Positions 1 through 6,635 of a stretch of 6,635 nt of DNA are shown piece by piece. The position numbers were made by a program, and so were the translations under genes. The notes beneath the pieces were generated by a model. The model was not told where the DNA came from and did not search any database. It saw nothing but the letters and a program-made list of their open reading frames with translations. The DNA is from Eubacteriales bacterium (GTDB taxonomy: Bacteria; Bacillota; Clostridia; Lachnospirales; Lachnospiraceae). Positions within the stretch are counted from its first letter, which is position 1. Every line of letters starts with the position of its first letter. The stretch lies in the NCBI GenBank assembly GCA_030536565.1, contig JAUNPT010000125.1:1-6635 (forward strand), in the 5' to 3' direction.

Positions 1-531
1 TGCAAATTTATCCTCGCCCAAAGGAAAATACTTAACACTATTGCAGTCATAGGTAGGAAAGTTACCGGCATTGTTAAGATAATTTATAAGCCCGGCTTCT
101 CCACTGTTATTATCCTCTGACCTCATCTTATCCACAATCGCCTGTTCCTGTATCAAATGAGTGGATAATTCTCTTTCTATAAGATTAAGTCTTTTTCTCA
201 TAAACTTGGTTTCAAGCTGCAGATTAACAAAAATAAACATCAGCGTTCCAAACACAGGCACTACAAGAACCGGAATCATCCATACCATTTTAAAGCTTGA
301 ATTTGTTTCTTCATTTAATATATATACTACTGTCGCTGCACCCATAGCAATAAACAATCCATTCAGTATTGCCGAATACTCAGATAACCAATGAAATGTT
401 GCAAGCAGAACAAACAGCTGCAGTATCAGTGACAGTACAATTACCGCTGTTCTACTAAATACAATTCTTAATATACCTTTTGTTTTCTTTATTTCCTTTA
501 TTGTTTTTTGTGCATTTTCAGTTTCAAACAT
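1..531 (-). CDS. cls: Cardiolipin synthase, N-terminal 177 residues (3' end beyond the left edge)
   Basis: Cardiolipin synthase is a membrane enzyme that joins two phosphatidylglycerol molecules into cardiolipin and glycerol. The open frame runs from an ATG at 531 to base 1 without a stop. Hydrophobic segments lie at about residues 22-47, 55-72 and 82-103. The third carries the W-x-I-P-V-L-x-x-P-V-F-G pattern typical of the PLDNc domain in Firmicute Cls proteins. A charged, probably helical stretch follows (about 106-140). The visible part ends in FPTYDCNSVKYFPLGEDKFA (158-177), which matches the strand just ahead of the first phospholipase D domain. Both HKD catalytic motifs would lie outside the window, so activity cannot be judged. 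The start at 531 is preferred because GGAG sits 9 nt upstream. In-frame ATGs at 552 and 573 lack a convincing ribosome binding site. The gene has its own promoter candidate and is co-oriented with gltBD. Another PLDNc/PLD-family protein is possible but less likely. Confidence 0.87.
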   Translation of the reverse strand, partial: MFETENAQKTIKEIKKTKGILRIVFSRTAVIVLSLILQLFVLLATFHWLSEYSAILNGLFIAMGAATVVYILNEETNSSFKMVWMIPVLVVPVFGTLMFIFVNLQLETKFMRKRLNLIERELSTHLIQEQAIVDKMRSEDNNSGEAGLINYLNNAGNFPTYDCNSVKYFPLGEDKFA

Positions 532-540
532 TAGCCTAAT

Positions 541-544
541 CTCC
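541..544 (-). promoter_or_regulatory. Ribosome binding site of cls
   Basis: GGAG on the minus strand lies 9 nt before the ATG at 531. It decides between three in-frame ATGs at 573, 552 and 531: the two upstream ones are preceded only by AT-rich sequence, with at best a weak AAGA touching the ATG at 552. Confidence 0.6.
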
Positions 545-590
545 AAATCCATTCTTAAAATTTGAATTTTCATACGAAATATATAGGCTC

Positions 591-619
591 AGTATATCAA
601 ATGTAATTATAATTTTCAA
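591..619 (-). promoter_or_regulatory. Probable sigma-A-type promoter for cls
   Basis: On the minus strand there is a -35 TTGAAA (619-614), a 17-nt spacer and a -10 TATACT (596-591). The -10 is preceded by TGA, giving the TGn of an extended -10. Each hexamer differs from consensus at one position. Initiation would fall around 584-585, leaving a 5' leader of about 50-55 nt before the cls ATG at 531. A perfect 10-bp palindrome, TTCAATTGAA (615-624), overlaps the -35. Two copies of ATGTAATTA (601-609 and 627-635) lie on either side of it. These could be an operator, but such sequences are also common by chance in AT-rich DNA. Confidence 0.65.
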
Positions 620-663
620 TTGAATGATGTAATTAAACCTGCCTTGAAAAACCTCACTCTTTT

Positions 664-2151
664 CTACAGGCCCGAATATCCCATAAGATATTCATCAACC
701 TCCCTTGCGCAATCTCTGCCCTGCCTGATTGCCTTAACCACAAGAGACTGTCCCGTATGCATATCACCTGCAGTAAATACCTTGTTGACATTTGTTGCAA
801 ATCCGTCCGGCTTCGTCTTTACATTTGTCCTCTCTGTCAATTCAACCTTAAATGCATCAGCTATGTATTTTTGCGTCCCTAAAAATCCAGCTGCTATTAA
901 AACAAGCTCACATGGAAGTTCTTTTTGCGTTCCTTCAATCGGAACCATCATTCTTCTTCCCGTAGCGCCATCAATTTTAGATTCAAGTGAAACTATCACA
1001 ACTGCCTTAAGATTTCCTTTTGTATCTTTCTTAAACTCTTTTACAGTAGTTGTATAGATTCTTGGGTCATGTCCAAATACAGCTATTGCCTCCTCCTGTC
1101 CATAATCTGTCTTGCAGACTAATGGCCATTGAGGCCATGGGTTGCTTTCAGCTCTTTCATCAGGAGCCTTTGGCATCATTTCCAGCTGTGTAACAGACTT
1201 ACAGCCATGTCTTATGACTGTTCCAACACAGTCATTACCTGTATCTCCACCGCCAATTACAATTACATTCTTGCCTTTTGCTGAAATATATTTTCCATCA
1301 GCCAGATTAGAATCCAGAAGACTTTTTGTTGTTGACGTAAGAAAATCGACTGCAAAATAGATTCCCTTTGCATCTCTTCCAGCTGCATTAATATCTCTTG
1401 GATTAGATGCGCCGCAGGCAAGAATAACTGCATCATATTCATCAATCAGCATCTTAGCCTTAACATTTTCCCCAACATTTGCTTCAGTGACAAATTCAAT
1501 TCCCTCTGCCTTCATGACTTCAAGCTTACGGTCAATAATATGTTTCTCAAGCTTCATATTAGGTATACCATATCTTAACAGGCCTCCGATTCTGTCAGCC
1601 CTCTCATAGACCGTAACCGAATGTCCGCGTGTATTAAGCTGATCCGCAGCTGCAAGTCCTGCCGGGCCTGAACCAACAACAGCAATTCTCTTTCCGCTTC
1701 TTGCCTTAGGCGGCTTAGGGCCTGCCCAGCCATTCGCATAGGCATGTTCAATAATTGCCATTTCATTTTCCTTGGTACATACTGCCTCATCGTCATTCAT
1801 TCCACATGTACATGCTTTTTCACATAATGCGGGGCATACACGGCTTGTAAACTCTGGGAAATTACTGGTTTTGTGCAGCCTGTTATAAGCCTGCTGCCAA
1901 TTCCCGGTATAAACAAGATCATTCCACTCCGGTATAAGATTGTTCAATGGACAGCCCGATGTCATTCCTTTTATTGTCATACCTGACTGACAAAAAGGGA
2001 CTCCGCAATCCATGCATCTTGCACTCTGTTTTCTCTGTTCAATTTCTGAAAGTGGTGTATGAAATTCATTGAAATTCTTTATTCTTTCTTTTGGTGAAAC
2101 TGCTTTAGCAGTGACACGCTCATATTCTAAAAATCCAGTTGGCTTACCCAT
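664..2151 (-). CDS. gltD: Glutamate synthase (NADPH) small subunit
   Basis: GltD is the electron-input subunit of bacterial glutamate synthase. It oxidises NADPH through FAD and sends electrons over [4Fe-4S] clusters to GltB. The 495-residue protein is full length for the family. Cysteines 46, 49, 54 and 67 (C-M-D-C-G-V-P-F-C, then GCPLNN) and 106, 110, 114 and 116 (CPALCEKACTC) fit the N-terminal cluster-binding domain. The FAD dinucleotide fold shows GSGPAGLAA (from about 160), followed by ERADRIGGLLRYGIP. The NADPH fold shows GGGDTGNDC (about 300-308). The C-terminus has AGDMHTGQSLVVKAIRQGRD (461-480), the usual FAD-contacting end. The start is set at 2151, not at the in-frame ATG at 2163, because the latter lies inside the Shine-Dalgarno ATGAGGA and MGKPTGF is the normal family N-terminus. 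It lies 125 nt after gltB and is surely co-transcribed with it. No key residue is missing. Confidence 0.97.
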   Translation of the reverse strand: MGKPTGFLEYERVTAKAVSPKERIKNFNEFHTPLSEIEQRKQSARCMDCGVPFCQSGMTIKGMTSGCPLNNLIPEWNDLVYTGNWQQAYNRLHKTSNFPEFTSRVCPALCEKACTCGMNDDEAVCTKENEMAIIEHAYANGWAGPKPPKARSGKRIAVVGSGPAGLAAADQLNTRGHSVTVYERADRIGGLLRYGIPNMKLEKHIIDRKLEVMKAEGIEFVTEANVGENVKAKMLIDEYDAVILACGASNPRDINAAGRDAKGIYFAVDFLTSTTKSLLDSNLADGKYISAKGKNVIVIGGGDTGNDCVGTVIRHGCKSVTQLEMMPKAPDERAESNPWPQWPLVCKTDYGQEEAIAVFGHDPRIYTTTVKEFKKDTKGNLKAVVIVSLESKIDGATGRRMMVPIEGTQKELPCELVLIAAGFLGTQKYIADAFKVELTERTNVKTKPDGFATNVNKVFTAGDMHTGQSLVVKAIRQGRDCAREVDEYLMGYSGL

Positions 2152-2156
2152 ATTAA

Positions 2157-2162
2157 TCCTCA
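2157..2162 (-). promoter_or_regulatory. Ribosome binding site of gltD
   Basis: TGAGGA on the minus strand, with GAGG (2161-2158) placed 6 nt before the ATG at 2151. It overlaps an upstream in-frame ATG (2163-2161), ruling that ATG out as the likely start. Its TGAGG is exactly complementary to CCTCA (2208-2204) in the loop of an upstream hairpin, so its accessibility may be controlled. Confidence 0.8.
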
Positions 2163-2165
2163 TTT

Positions 2166-2248
2166 CTGAGCGACTGTCGTAAAGATGCGAAGAAAAATTT
2201 ATGTGAGGTATTTTTCTTCTGCCATCATTGCTGTCTGTTTTCGCTCAG
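2166..2248 (-). repeat. Inverted repeat C: 8-bp arms enclosing 67 nt
   Basis: CTGAGCGA (2166-2173 on the plus strand) is the exact reverse complement of TCGCTCAG (2241-2248). The pair encloses inverted repeat B, while one arm lies in the loop of inverted repeat A. A and C together would therefore form a pseudoknot, or be alternatives. The arms could equally be terminal repeats of a small palindromic element. Confidence 0.75.
2187..2222 (-). repeat. Inverted repeat B: 10-bp A/T-rich stem extended by two G-C pairs, 11-nt loop
   Basis: GAAGAAAAAT (2189-2198 on the plus strand) is the exact reverse complement of ATTTTTCTTC (2210-2219). A GC pair of bases on each side (2187-2188 and 2221-2222) extends the stem past one bulged base at 2220. 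In the transcript the loop reads ACCTCACATAA and carries CCTCA, complementary to the gltD Shine-Dalgarno. No U-run follows the stem (GCATCTTTACG), which argues against a terminator. Confidence 0.85.
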
Positions 2249-2263
2249 CAACAAACAGCAATG
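2226..2263 (-). repeat. Inverted repeat A: 9-bp stem, 20-nt loop
   Basis: CATTGCTGT (2226-2234 on the plus strand) is the exact reverse complement of ACAGCAATG (2255-2263). The loop contains CTGAGCGA (minus strand, 2248-2241), the 5' arm of inverted repeat C. A shifted alternative, AAACAG with CTGTTT (2253-2258 with 2235-2240), would compete with the main stem. Confidence 0.85.
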
Positions 2264-2276
2264 TGAAAATATCACT

Positions 2277-5200
2277 TTATTTTGTTGCTGCATAGAATGC
2301 TTCTATCTGCGCCTGCTCGCTGCTTAAACCTTTTTCCTCCATCTGAACTATTTTGTTAAGCATCTTTTTATAGTCATGTGGCATTATTTTCTTGAACCTT
2401 GGAAGGTAATCTCCGAAATTATCAAGCACCTTTTTACCCTTTTTTGAATTTGTATAAGCAACATGCTCTGTGATAATTTCTTTTAATTCCAACACGTCAT
2501 ATTTATCCGTAACAGGTTCCATTGAAACCAGCTGTTTATTTACCCTCTTATAAAGACTTGTGTCCTCATCAAGAACATAGGCCACACCGCCGCTCATACC
2601 TGCTGCAAAGTTTTTCCCTGTTCTTCCAAGTATAACGGCCCTTCCGCCAGTCATATATTCACAGCCATGGTCGCCGCAGCCTTCAACCACTGCCGTGGCC
2701 CCAGAATTACGAACGCAGAATCTTTCGCCTGCAACACCATTTATGAATGCCTTTCCGCTTGTTGCACCATACAGTGCCACATTGCCGATAATAATATTCT
2801 CATCTTCCTTGTATGTAATACCAGCAGGCGGATATACTATAAGCTTTCCTCCGGAAAGTCCCTTTCCAAAATAATCATTACTGTCACCAACAAGCTCTAA
2901 GGTAAGTCCCTTAGGAATAAATGCACCAAAGCTCTGTCCTCCGGCTCCATTACACTTCACTGTGTACGTATCTTCTTCAAGCTGCTCTCCAAATCTTCTT
3001 GTAATTTCAGCTCCCAAAAGCGTACCAAGTGAACGGTCAGTATTTGTAATATCTACCTCAATACTTCTTGGCTGACCTTCCTGCATTGCAGGCTTAAGTT
3101 TTTTAATCAGAACCTTCTCGTCCAGTGTTTTCTCCAGTTCAAAATCATAAACATTCTTCTTATTATAATGTATACCAGCTGCTTCTTTAACATATGGATT
3201 ATTAAGAATTGCCGATAAATCAACATTTGCTGAACGTCCACTTCCCTCAGCCTGCTTAGCTGTCAGAAAATCTGTTCTTCCTACCAGCTCATCAACAGTT
3301 TTAACCCCCAGCTTTGCCATATATTCACGAAGCTCCTGTGCTATAAACTTCATAAAATTAACTACATATTCCGGCTTTCCTGCAAACCTCTTACGAAGCT
3401 GCGGATTCTGAGTTGCGATTCCAACTGGACATGTATCCAGATTACATACTCTCATCATTACGCAGCCCATAGTTACAAGTGGTGCCGTCGCAAATCCAAA
3501 TTCCTCAGCTCCAAGCATTGCAGCTATTGCAACATCACGTCCACTCATCAGCTTGCCATCAGTTTCAATAATGACTTTATTTCGGAGTCCATTCATAGTA
3601 AGTGTCTGATGAGCTTCCGCAAGTCCAAGCTCCCATGGAAGACCAGCATTATGTATTGAGCTTCTTGGCGCTGCTCCTGTACCACCATCATATCCTGAAA
3701 TAAGAATAACCTGTGCTCCCGCCTTGGCAACACCAGAGGCCACTGTACCAACGCCCGCCTCAGACACTAATTTGACAGAAATACGAGCCTCCTTATTAGC
3801 ATTTTTTAAATCATAAATCAGCTGTGCTAAATCCTCGATAGAATAGATATCATGATGTGGCGGAGGTGAAATCAGTGACACTCCCGGTGTTGAAAGTCTT
3901 GTCTTTGCAATCCAAGGGTAAACCTTTCTGCCCGGAAGATGTCCGCCCTCACCAGGTTTAGCTCCCTGTGCCATCTTAATCTGTATTTCTTTCGCACTGA
4001 CAAGATATCTTGACGTTACACCAAATCTGCCTGATGCTACCTGCTTAATTGCTGAACAACGGTTAAGTCCGTCCCTGCCTGTCGTAAGTCTTTCCTCGTC
4101 TTCACCGCCCTCGCCGCTGTTTGATTTTCCATGAAGCATATTCATGGCAATCGCCATAGTTTCATGTGCTTCTTTAGAAATTGAACCATAAGACATTGCA
4201 CCTGTCTTAAAACGCTTTACGATTTCTTCGACACTTTCAACCTGTTCGATATTAATACCTTTCTTAGGGAATTTTATATCCATAAGTCCCCTTAAATTCT
4301 TAACACCCGTATCCTTATTAACTAAATCTGTATATTCCTTAAAGGTTTTATAATCCCCTGTTCTTGCAGCAAGCTGTAAAAGATGAATTGTCTGAGGATT
4401 ATATAAATGCTCCTCTTTACCGCTTCTCATCTTATGTGCACCTGCACTGTCAAGCGTACTGTCAGTCGAAAGTCCAAGTGGATCAAATGCCTTGGAATGA
4501 AGGGTTTCAACATCATTTTGAATGTCCTTAATGCTTATACCCTCGATTCTGCTCACAGTTCCCTTAAAGTACCTGTTAATCACATCTGAATTAATGCCAA
4601 TAGCCTCAAAAATCTTTGAGCCCTGATATGACTGTATTGTCGAAATTCCCATTTTAGCAGCAATTTTAACAATACCGCTTAAGACTGCATTATTATAATC
4701 ATCAACTGCCGCATAATAATCCTTATCCAGCATATGCATATCAATCAGTTCCTGAATGCTTTCCTGTGCAAGATATGGATTAATTGCTGATGCACCATAG
4801 CCTAAAAGCGTTGCAAAATGATGAACATCTCTTGGCTCGCCGCTCTCTAAAATCACAGCCATGCTTGTTCTTTTCTTTGTCTGAACAAGATACTGCTGCA
4901 GCGCTGAAACAGCAAGCAGTGATGGAATTGCCACATGATTTTCATCTACACCTCTGTCCGAAAGTATAATGATGTTAGCTCCTTCCCTATGTGCTCTGTC
5001 AGCCTCCACATAAAGGTGATCGACAGCCTTTTCCAAAGATGTATTTTTATAATATATAATAGGAATCGTTTCAACCTTAAAGCCTTCTACCTGCATATTT
5101 TTAATCTTTAACAGGTCTGTATTAGTAAGAATCGGGTCATTAATCTTTAACTGTTTACAATTTTCTTCCTTTTCCTCAAGTACATTACCGTCAGAACCAA

Positions 5201-6635
5201 GATATACGGTCGTTGAAGTTACAATCTTTTCACGAATTGAATCAATAGGAGGGTTTGTAACCTGTGCAAACAGCTGCTTAAAGTAATTAAATAAAGGCTG
5301 ATGATTATTAGAAAGCACTGCAAGCGGTGTATCAATCCCCATCGCACCAATCTGCTCAGAACCATTTAAAGCCATAGGAAGGATTGAAGTCTTAAAGTCC
5401 TCATATGTATAACCAAATGCTTTCTGTAATCTTGCTCTTTCCTCCGGTGTATCCTCTGGTACCCTTTTGTTAGGAATCTTTAAATCCTGAAGCTTAATAA
5501 GATTATTATCCAGCCATTCACCATATGGCTGCCTTGTTGCATAATATTCTTTAAGCTCATCATCATCAATCAATTCACCTTTAGTAGTATCAACAAGCAG
5601 CATTTTGCCCGGTCTTAAGCGGTCTTTAAGCTTGATTCTGCTCTCATCTATTGGAAGCACGCCTACCTCTGATGAAAGAATCAAATATCCATCTGTTGTC
5701 ACATAATAACGTGAAGGACGAAGCCCATTCCTGTCAAGAACCGCTCCCATAATATCCCCATCTGTAAAAAGGATAGAGGCAGGCCCGTCCCATGGCTCCA
5801 TCATTGTTGCATAATACTGGTAAAAATCCTTTTTTTCCTGTGCCATAGCCTTATTATTGCTCCATGGTTCAGGAATTGTAATCATAACTGCCAGTGGAAG
5901 CGGCATACCATTCATAACAAGAAATTCCAATGTATTATCAAGCATTCCTGAATCAGAACCGCTTGTGCTTACTACTGGAGTAATCTTTGACATTTCCTCC
6001 TCAAGATAATCTGAATACATAGTTTCTTCTCTTGCTAACATTCTGTCTGCATTGCCCTTGATTGTATTAATTTCTCCATTATGGACAATAAAACGGTATG
6101 GGTGAGCCCTTTCCCAGCTTGGATTAGTATTTGTTGAAAATCTTGAATGCACAAGAGCAATAGCTGATTCATAGCTCTCATCTCTTAAATCCCCAAAAAA
6201 CTGGCGAAGCTGTCCAACAAGAAACATACCCTTATATACAATTGTCCTGCTTGATAAGGATACTACAAATGTATCCTCACAGGTCTGCTCAAACACTCTC
6301 CTTGCAACATAAAGCTTACGGTCAAAATCAATACCTTTCTCTACATCTTCAGGCTTCTTTATAAACGCCTGAAGGATACATGGCATACAATCAACTGCCT
6401 TCTTTCCAAGGACATCAGGGAATGTTGGAACCACTCTCCAGCCTAAAAATTCCATTCCCTCCTTCTGGACAATTATCTCAAACATTTTTTTGCTTTGATT
6501 TCTCTTTAATTCATCCTGAGGAAAGAAAAACATACCAATTCCGTAATCTCTTTCTCCCCATATTTCAATCCCAATAGATTTAACAGCCTTCTTAAAAAAA
6601 TAATGTGATATCGGCACCATAAAACCTACACCCTC
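2277..6635 (-). CDS. gltB: Glutamate synthase (NADPH) large subunit, N-terminus beyond the right edge
   Basis: GltB is the catalytic alpha subunit of glutamate synthase. Its glutaminase domain frees ammonia from glutamine, which is channelled to the FMN site to aminate 2-oxoglutarate into glutamate. The window shows 1452 codons ending in TAA. The frame stays open to base 6635 (EGVGF before the first ATG at 6620), so that ATG is internal. The catalytic N-terminal cysteine and an estimated 60-70 residues lie outside. Visible domains, numbered from base 6635: class II glutamine amidotransferase with HSRFSTNT (about 160) and HNGEINTIKGN (from 185); central domain; FMN-binding synthase domain from about 811 (GAMSYGSISKEAHETM, then QGAKPGEGGHLPGRKV, SPPPHHDIYS and SGYDGGTGAAP); [3Fe-4S] cysteines 1058, 1064 and 1069 (C-x5-C-x4-C); and a C-terminal GXGXG beta-helix at about 1200-1410. 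Overall size fits the roughly 1500-residue family norm. No frameshift or lost motif is seen. It is co-transcribed with gltD downstream; its promoter is off-window. Confidence 0.98.
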   Translation of the reverse strand, partial: EGVGFMVPISHYFFKKAVKSIGIEIWGERDYGIGMFFFPQDELKRNQSKKMFEIIVQKEGMEFLGWRVVPTFPDVLGKKAVDCMPCILQAFIKKPEDVEKGIDFDRKLYVARRVFEQTCEDTFVVSLSSRTIVYKGMFLVGQLRQFFGDLRDESYESAIALVHSRFSTNTNPSWERAHPYRFIVHNGEINTIKGNADRMLAREETMYSDYLEEEMSKITPVVSTSGSDSGMLDNTLEFLVMNGMPLPLAVMITIPEPWSNNKAMAQEKKDFYQYYATMMEPWDGPASILFTDGDIMGAVLDRNGLRPSRYYVTTDGYLILSSEVGVLPIDESRIKLKDRLRPGKMLLVDTTKGELIDDDELKEYYATRQPYGEWLDNNLIKLQDLKIPNKRVPEDTPEERARLQKAFGYTYEDFKTSILPMALNGSEQIGAMGIDTPLAVLSNNHQPLFNYFKQLFAQVTNPPIDSIREKIVTSTTVYLGSDGNVLEEKEENCKQLKINDPILTNTDLLKIKNMQVEGFKVETIPIIYYKNTSLEKAVDHLYVEADRAHREGANIIILSDRGVDENHVAIPSLLAVSALQQYLVQTKKRTSMAVILESGEPRDVHHFATLLGYGASAINPYLAQESIQELIDMHMLDKDYYAAVDDYNNAVLSGIVKIAAKMGISTIQSYQGSKIFEAIGINSDVINRYFKGTVSRIEGISIKDIQNDVETLHSKAFDPLGLSTDSTLDSAGAHKMRSGKEEHLYNPQTIHLLQLAARTGDYKTFKEYTDLVNKDTGVKNLRGLMDIKFPKKGINIEQVESVEEIVKRFKTGAMSYGSISKEAHETMAIAMNMLHGKSNSGEGGEDEERLTTGRDGLNRCSAIKQVASGRFGVTSRYLVSAKEIQIKMAQGAKPGEGGHLPGRKVYPWIAKTRLSTPGVSLISPPPHHDIYSIEDLAQLIYDLKNANKEARISVKLVSEAGVGTVASGVAKAGAQVILISGYDGGTGAAPRSSIHNAGLPWELGLAEAHQTLTMNGLRNKVIIETDGKLMSGRDVAIAAMLGAEEFGFATAPLVTMGCVMMRVCNLDTCPVGIATQNPQLRKRFAGKPEYVVNFMKFIAQELREYMAKLGVKTVDELVGRTDFLTAKQAEGSGRSANVDLSAILNNPYVKEAAGIHYNKKNVYDFELEKTLDEKVLIKKLKPAMQEGQPRSIEVDITNTDRSLGTLLGAEITRRFGEQLEEDTYTVKCNGAGGQSFGAFIPKGLTLELVGDSNDYFGKGLSGGKLIVYPPAGITYKEDENIIIGNVALYGATSGKAFINGVAGERFCVRNSGATAVVEGCGDHGCEYMTGGRAVILGRTGKNFAAGMSGGVAYVLDEDTSLYKRVNKQLVSMEPVTDKYDVLELKEIITEHVAYTNSKKGKKVLDNFGDYLPRFKKIMPHDYKKMLNKIVQMEEKGLSSEQAQIEAFYAATK

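Larger units (their letters stand above)
2152..2276 (-). promoter_or_regulatory. Structured gltB-gltD spacer, possible cis-acting RNA or small dispersed repeat
   Basis: These 125 nt between the gltB stop and the gltD ATG hold three perfect inverted repeats of 9, 10 and 8 bp, far more than expected in such a short stretch. In RNA order (minus strand) they are a 9-bp hairpin, a 10-bp hairpin, and an 8-bp pairing whose 5' arm lies in the loop of the first hairpin and whose 3' arm lies just before the gltD ribosome binding site. No stem is followed by a T-tract, so it is not a standard intrinsic terminator. I do not recognise a named riboswitch. Processing site, translational control element, or MITE/REP-like repeat are the plausible identities. 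Confidence 0.45.

Noticed and set aside
161..394. Plus-strand ORF of 77 codons with hydrophobic character.
   Set aside because: It is antisense to the cls membrane segments, whose minus-strand translation matches a known family; the hydrophobicity mirrors that.
408..422. AACAAACAGC within cls, shared with the gltB-gltD spacer, as a second repeat copy.
   Set aside because: Only about 10 bases match, they sit inside coding sequence, and the flanking inverted arms are missing.
620..1057. Plus-strand ORF of 145 codons overlapping the end of gltD.
   Set aside because: It lies almost wholly opposite the well-conserved gltD C-terminus, has no convincing ribosome binding site, and its protein resembles nothing I recognise.
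2187..2222. The 10-bp hairpin as an intrinsic terminator between gltB and gltD.
   Set aside because: The stem is A/T-rich and is followed by GCATCTTTACG and not a T-tract; termination here would also cut off gltD from its partner gene.
2199..2228. A nine-codon minus-strand ORF in the gltB-gltD spacer (MMAEEKYLT) with two adjacent Glu codons, resembling an attenuation leader peptide.
   Set aside because: There is no Shine-Dalgarno before it, its ATG lies inside the 9-bp stem, no terminator hairpin follows, and ORFs of this length are common by chance.
2277..6620. gltB as a complete gene starting at the ATG at 6620.
   Set aside because: The frame remains open to the window edge with family-like residues (EGVGF), and the essential N-terminal catalytic cysteine region is absent, so the true start is off-window.

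Overview
This window looks like chromosome from a low-GC anaerobic Firmicute, most probably Clostridia of the Lachnospiraceae type. That placement is inferred from AT-rich codon use, GAGG-type ribosome binding sites and the character of the encoded GltB, GltD and Cls proteins. It is not a database result. All three genes lie on the minus strand, so transcription runs from the right edge towards the left.

From right to left: (i) about 4.36 kb of gltB, the large subunit of NADPH-dependent glutamate synthase (GOGAT), complete at its C-terminus but cut by the window edge at its N-terminus; (ii) a 125-nt spacer unusually rich in inverted repeats; (iii) complete gltD, the small, electron-delivering GOGAT subunit; (iv) a 132-nt AT-rich gap with a good sigma-A-type promoter; (v) the first 177 codons of a cardiolipin synthase, cut by the left edge.

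GltB and GltD form one enzyme. GltD takes electrons from NADPH through FAD and passes them over iron-sulfur clusters to the FMN of GltB. There, 2-oxoglutarate plus ammonia released from glutamine becomes glutamate. With glutamine synthetase this is the main high-affinity ammonia assimilation route. The cls gene belongs to membrane phospholipid synthesis, appears to have its own promoter, and is probably only a neighbour.

The coding content is ordinary and I see no defence, mobile or biosynthetic system. The one part that genes do not explain is the gltB-gltD spacer. It holds three inverted repeats of 8 to 10 bp, two of them arranged so that they could form a pseudoknot or alternative folds. 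One hairpin loop is complementary to the gltD Shine-Dalgarno sequence. It could be a cis-acting RNA that sets GltD output, or a small dispersed palindromic repeat. The sequence alone cannot decide between these.
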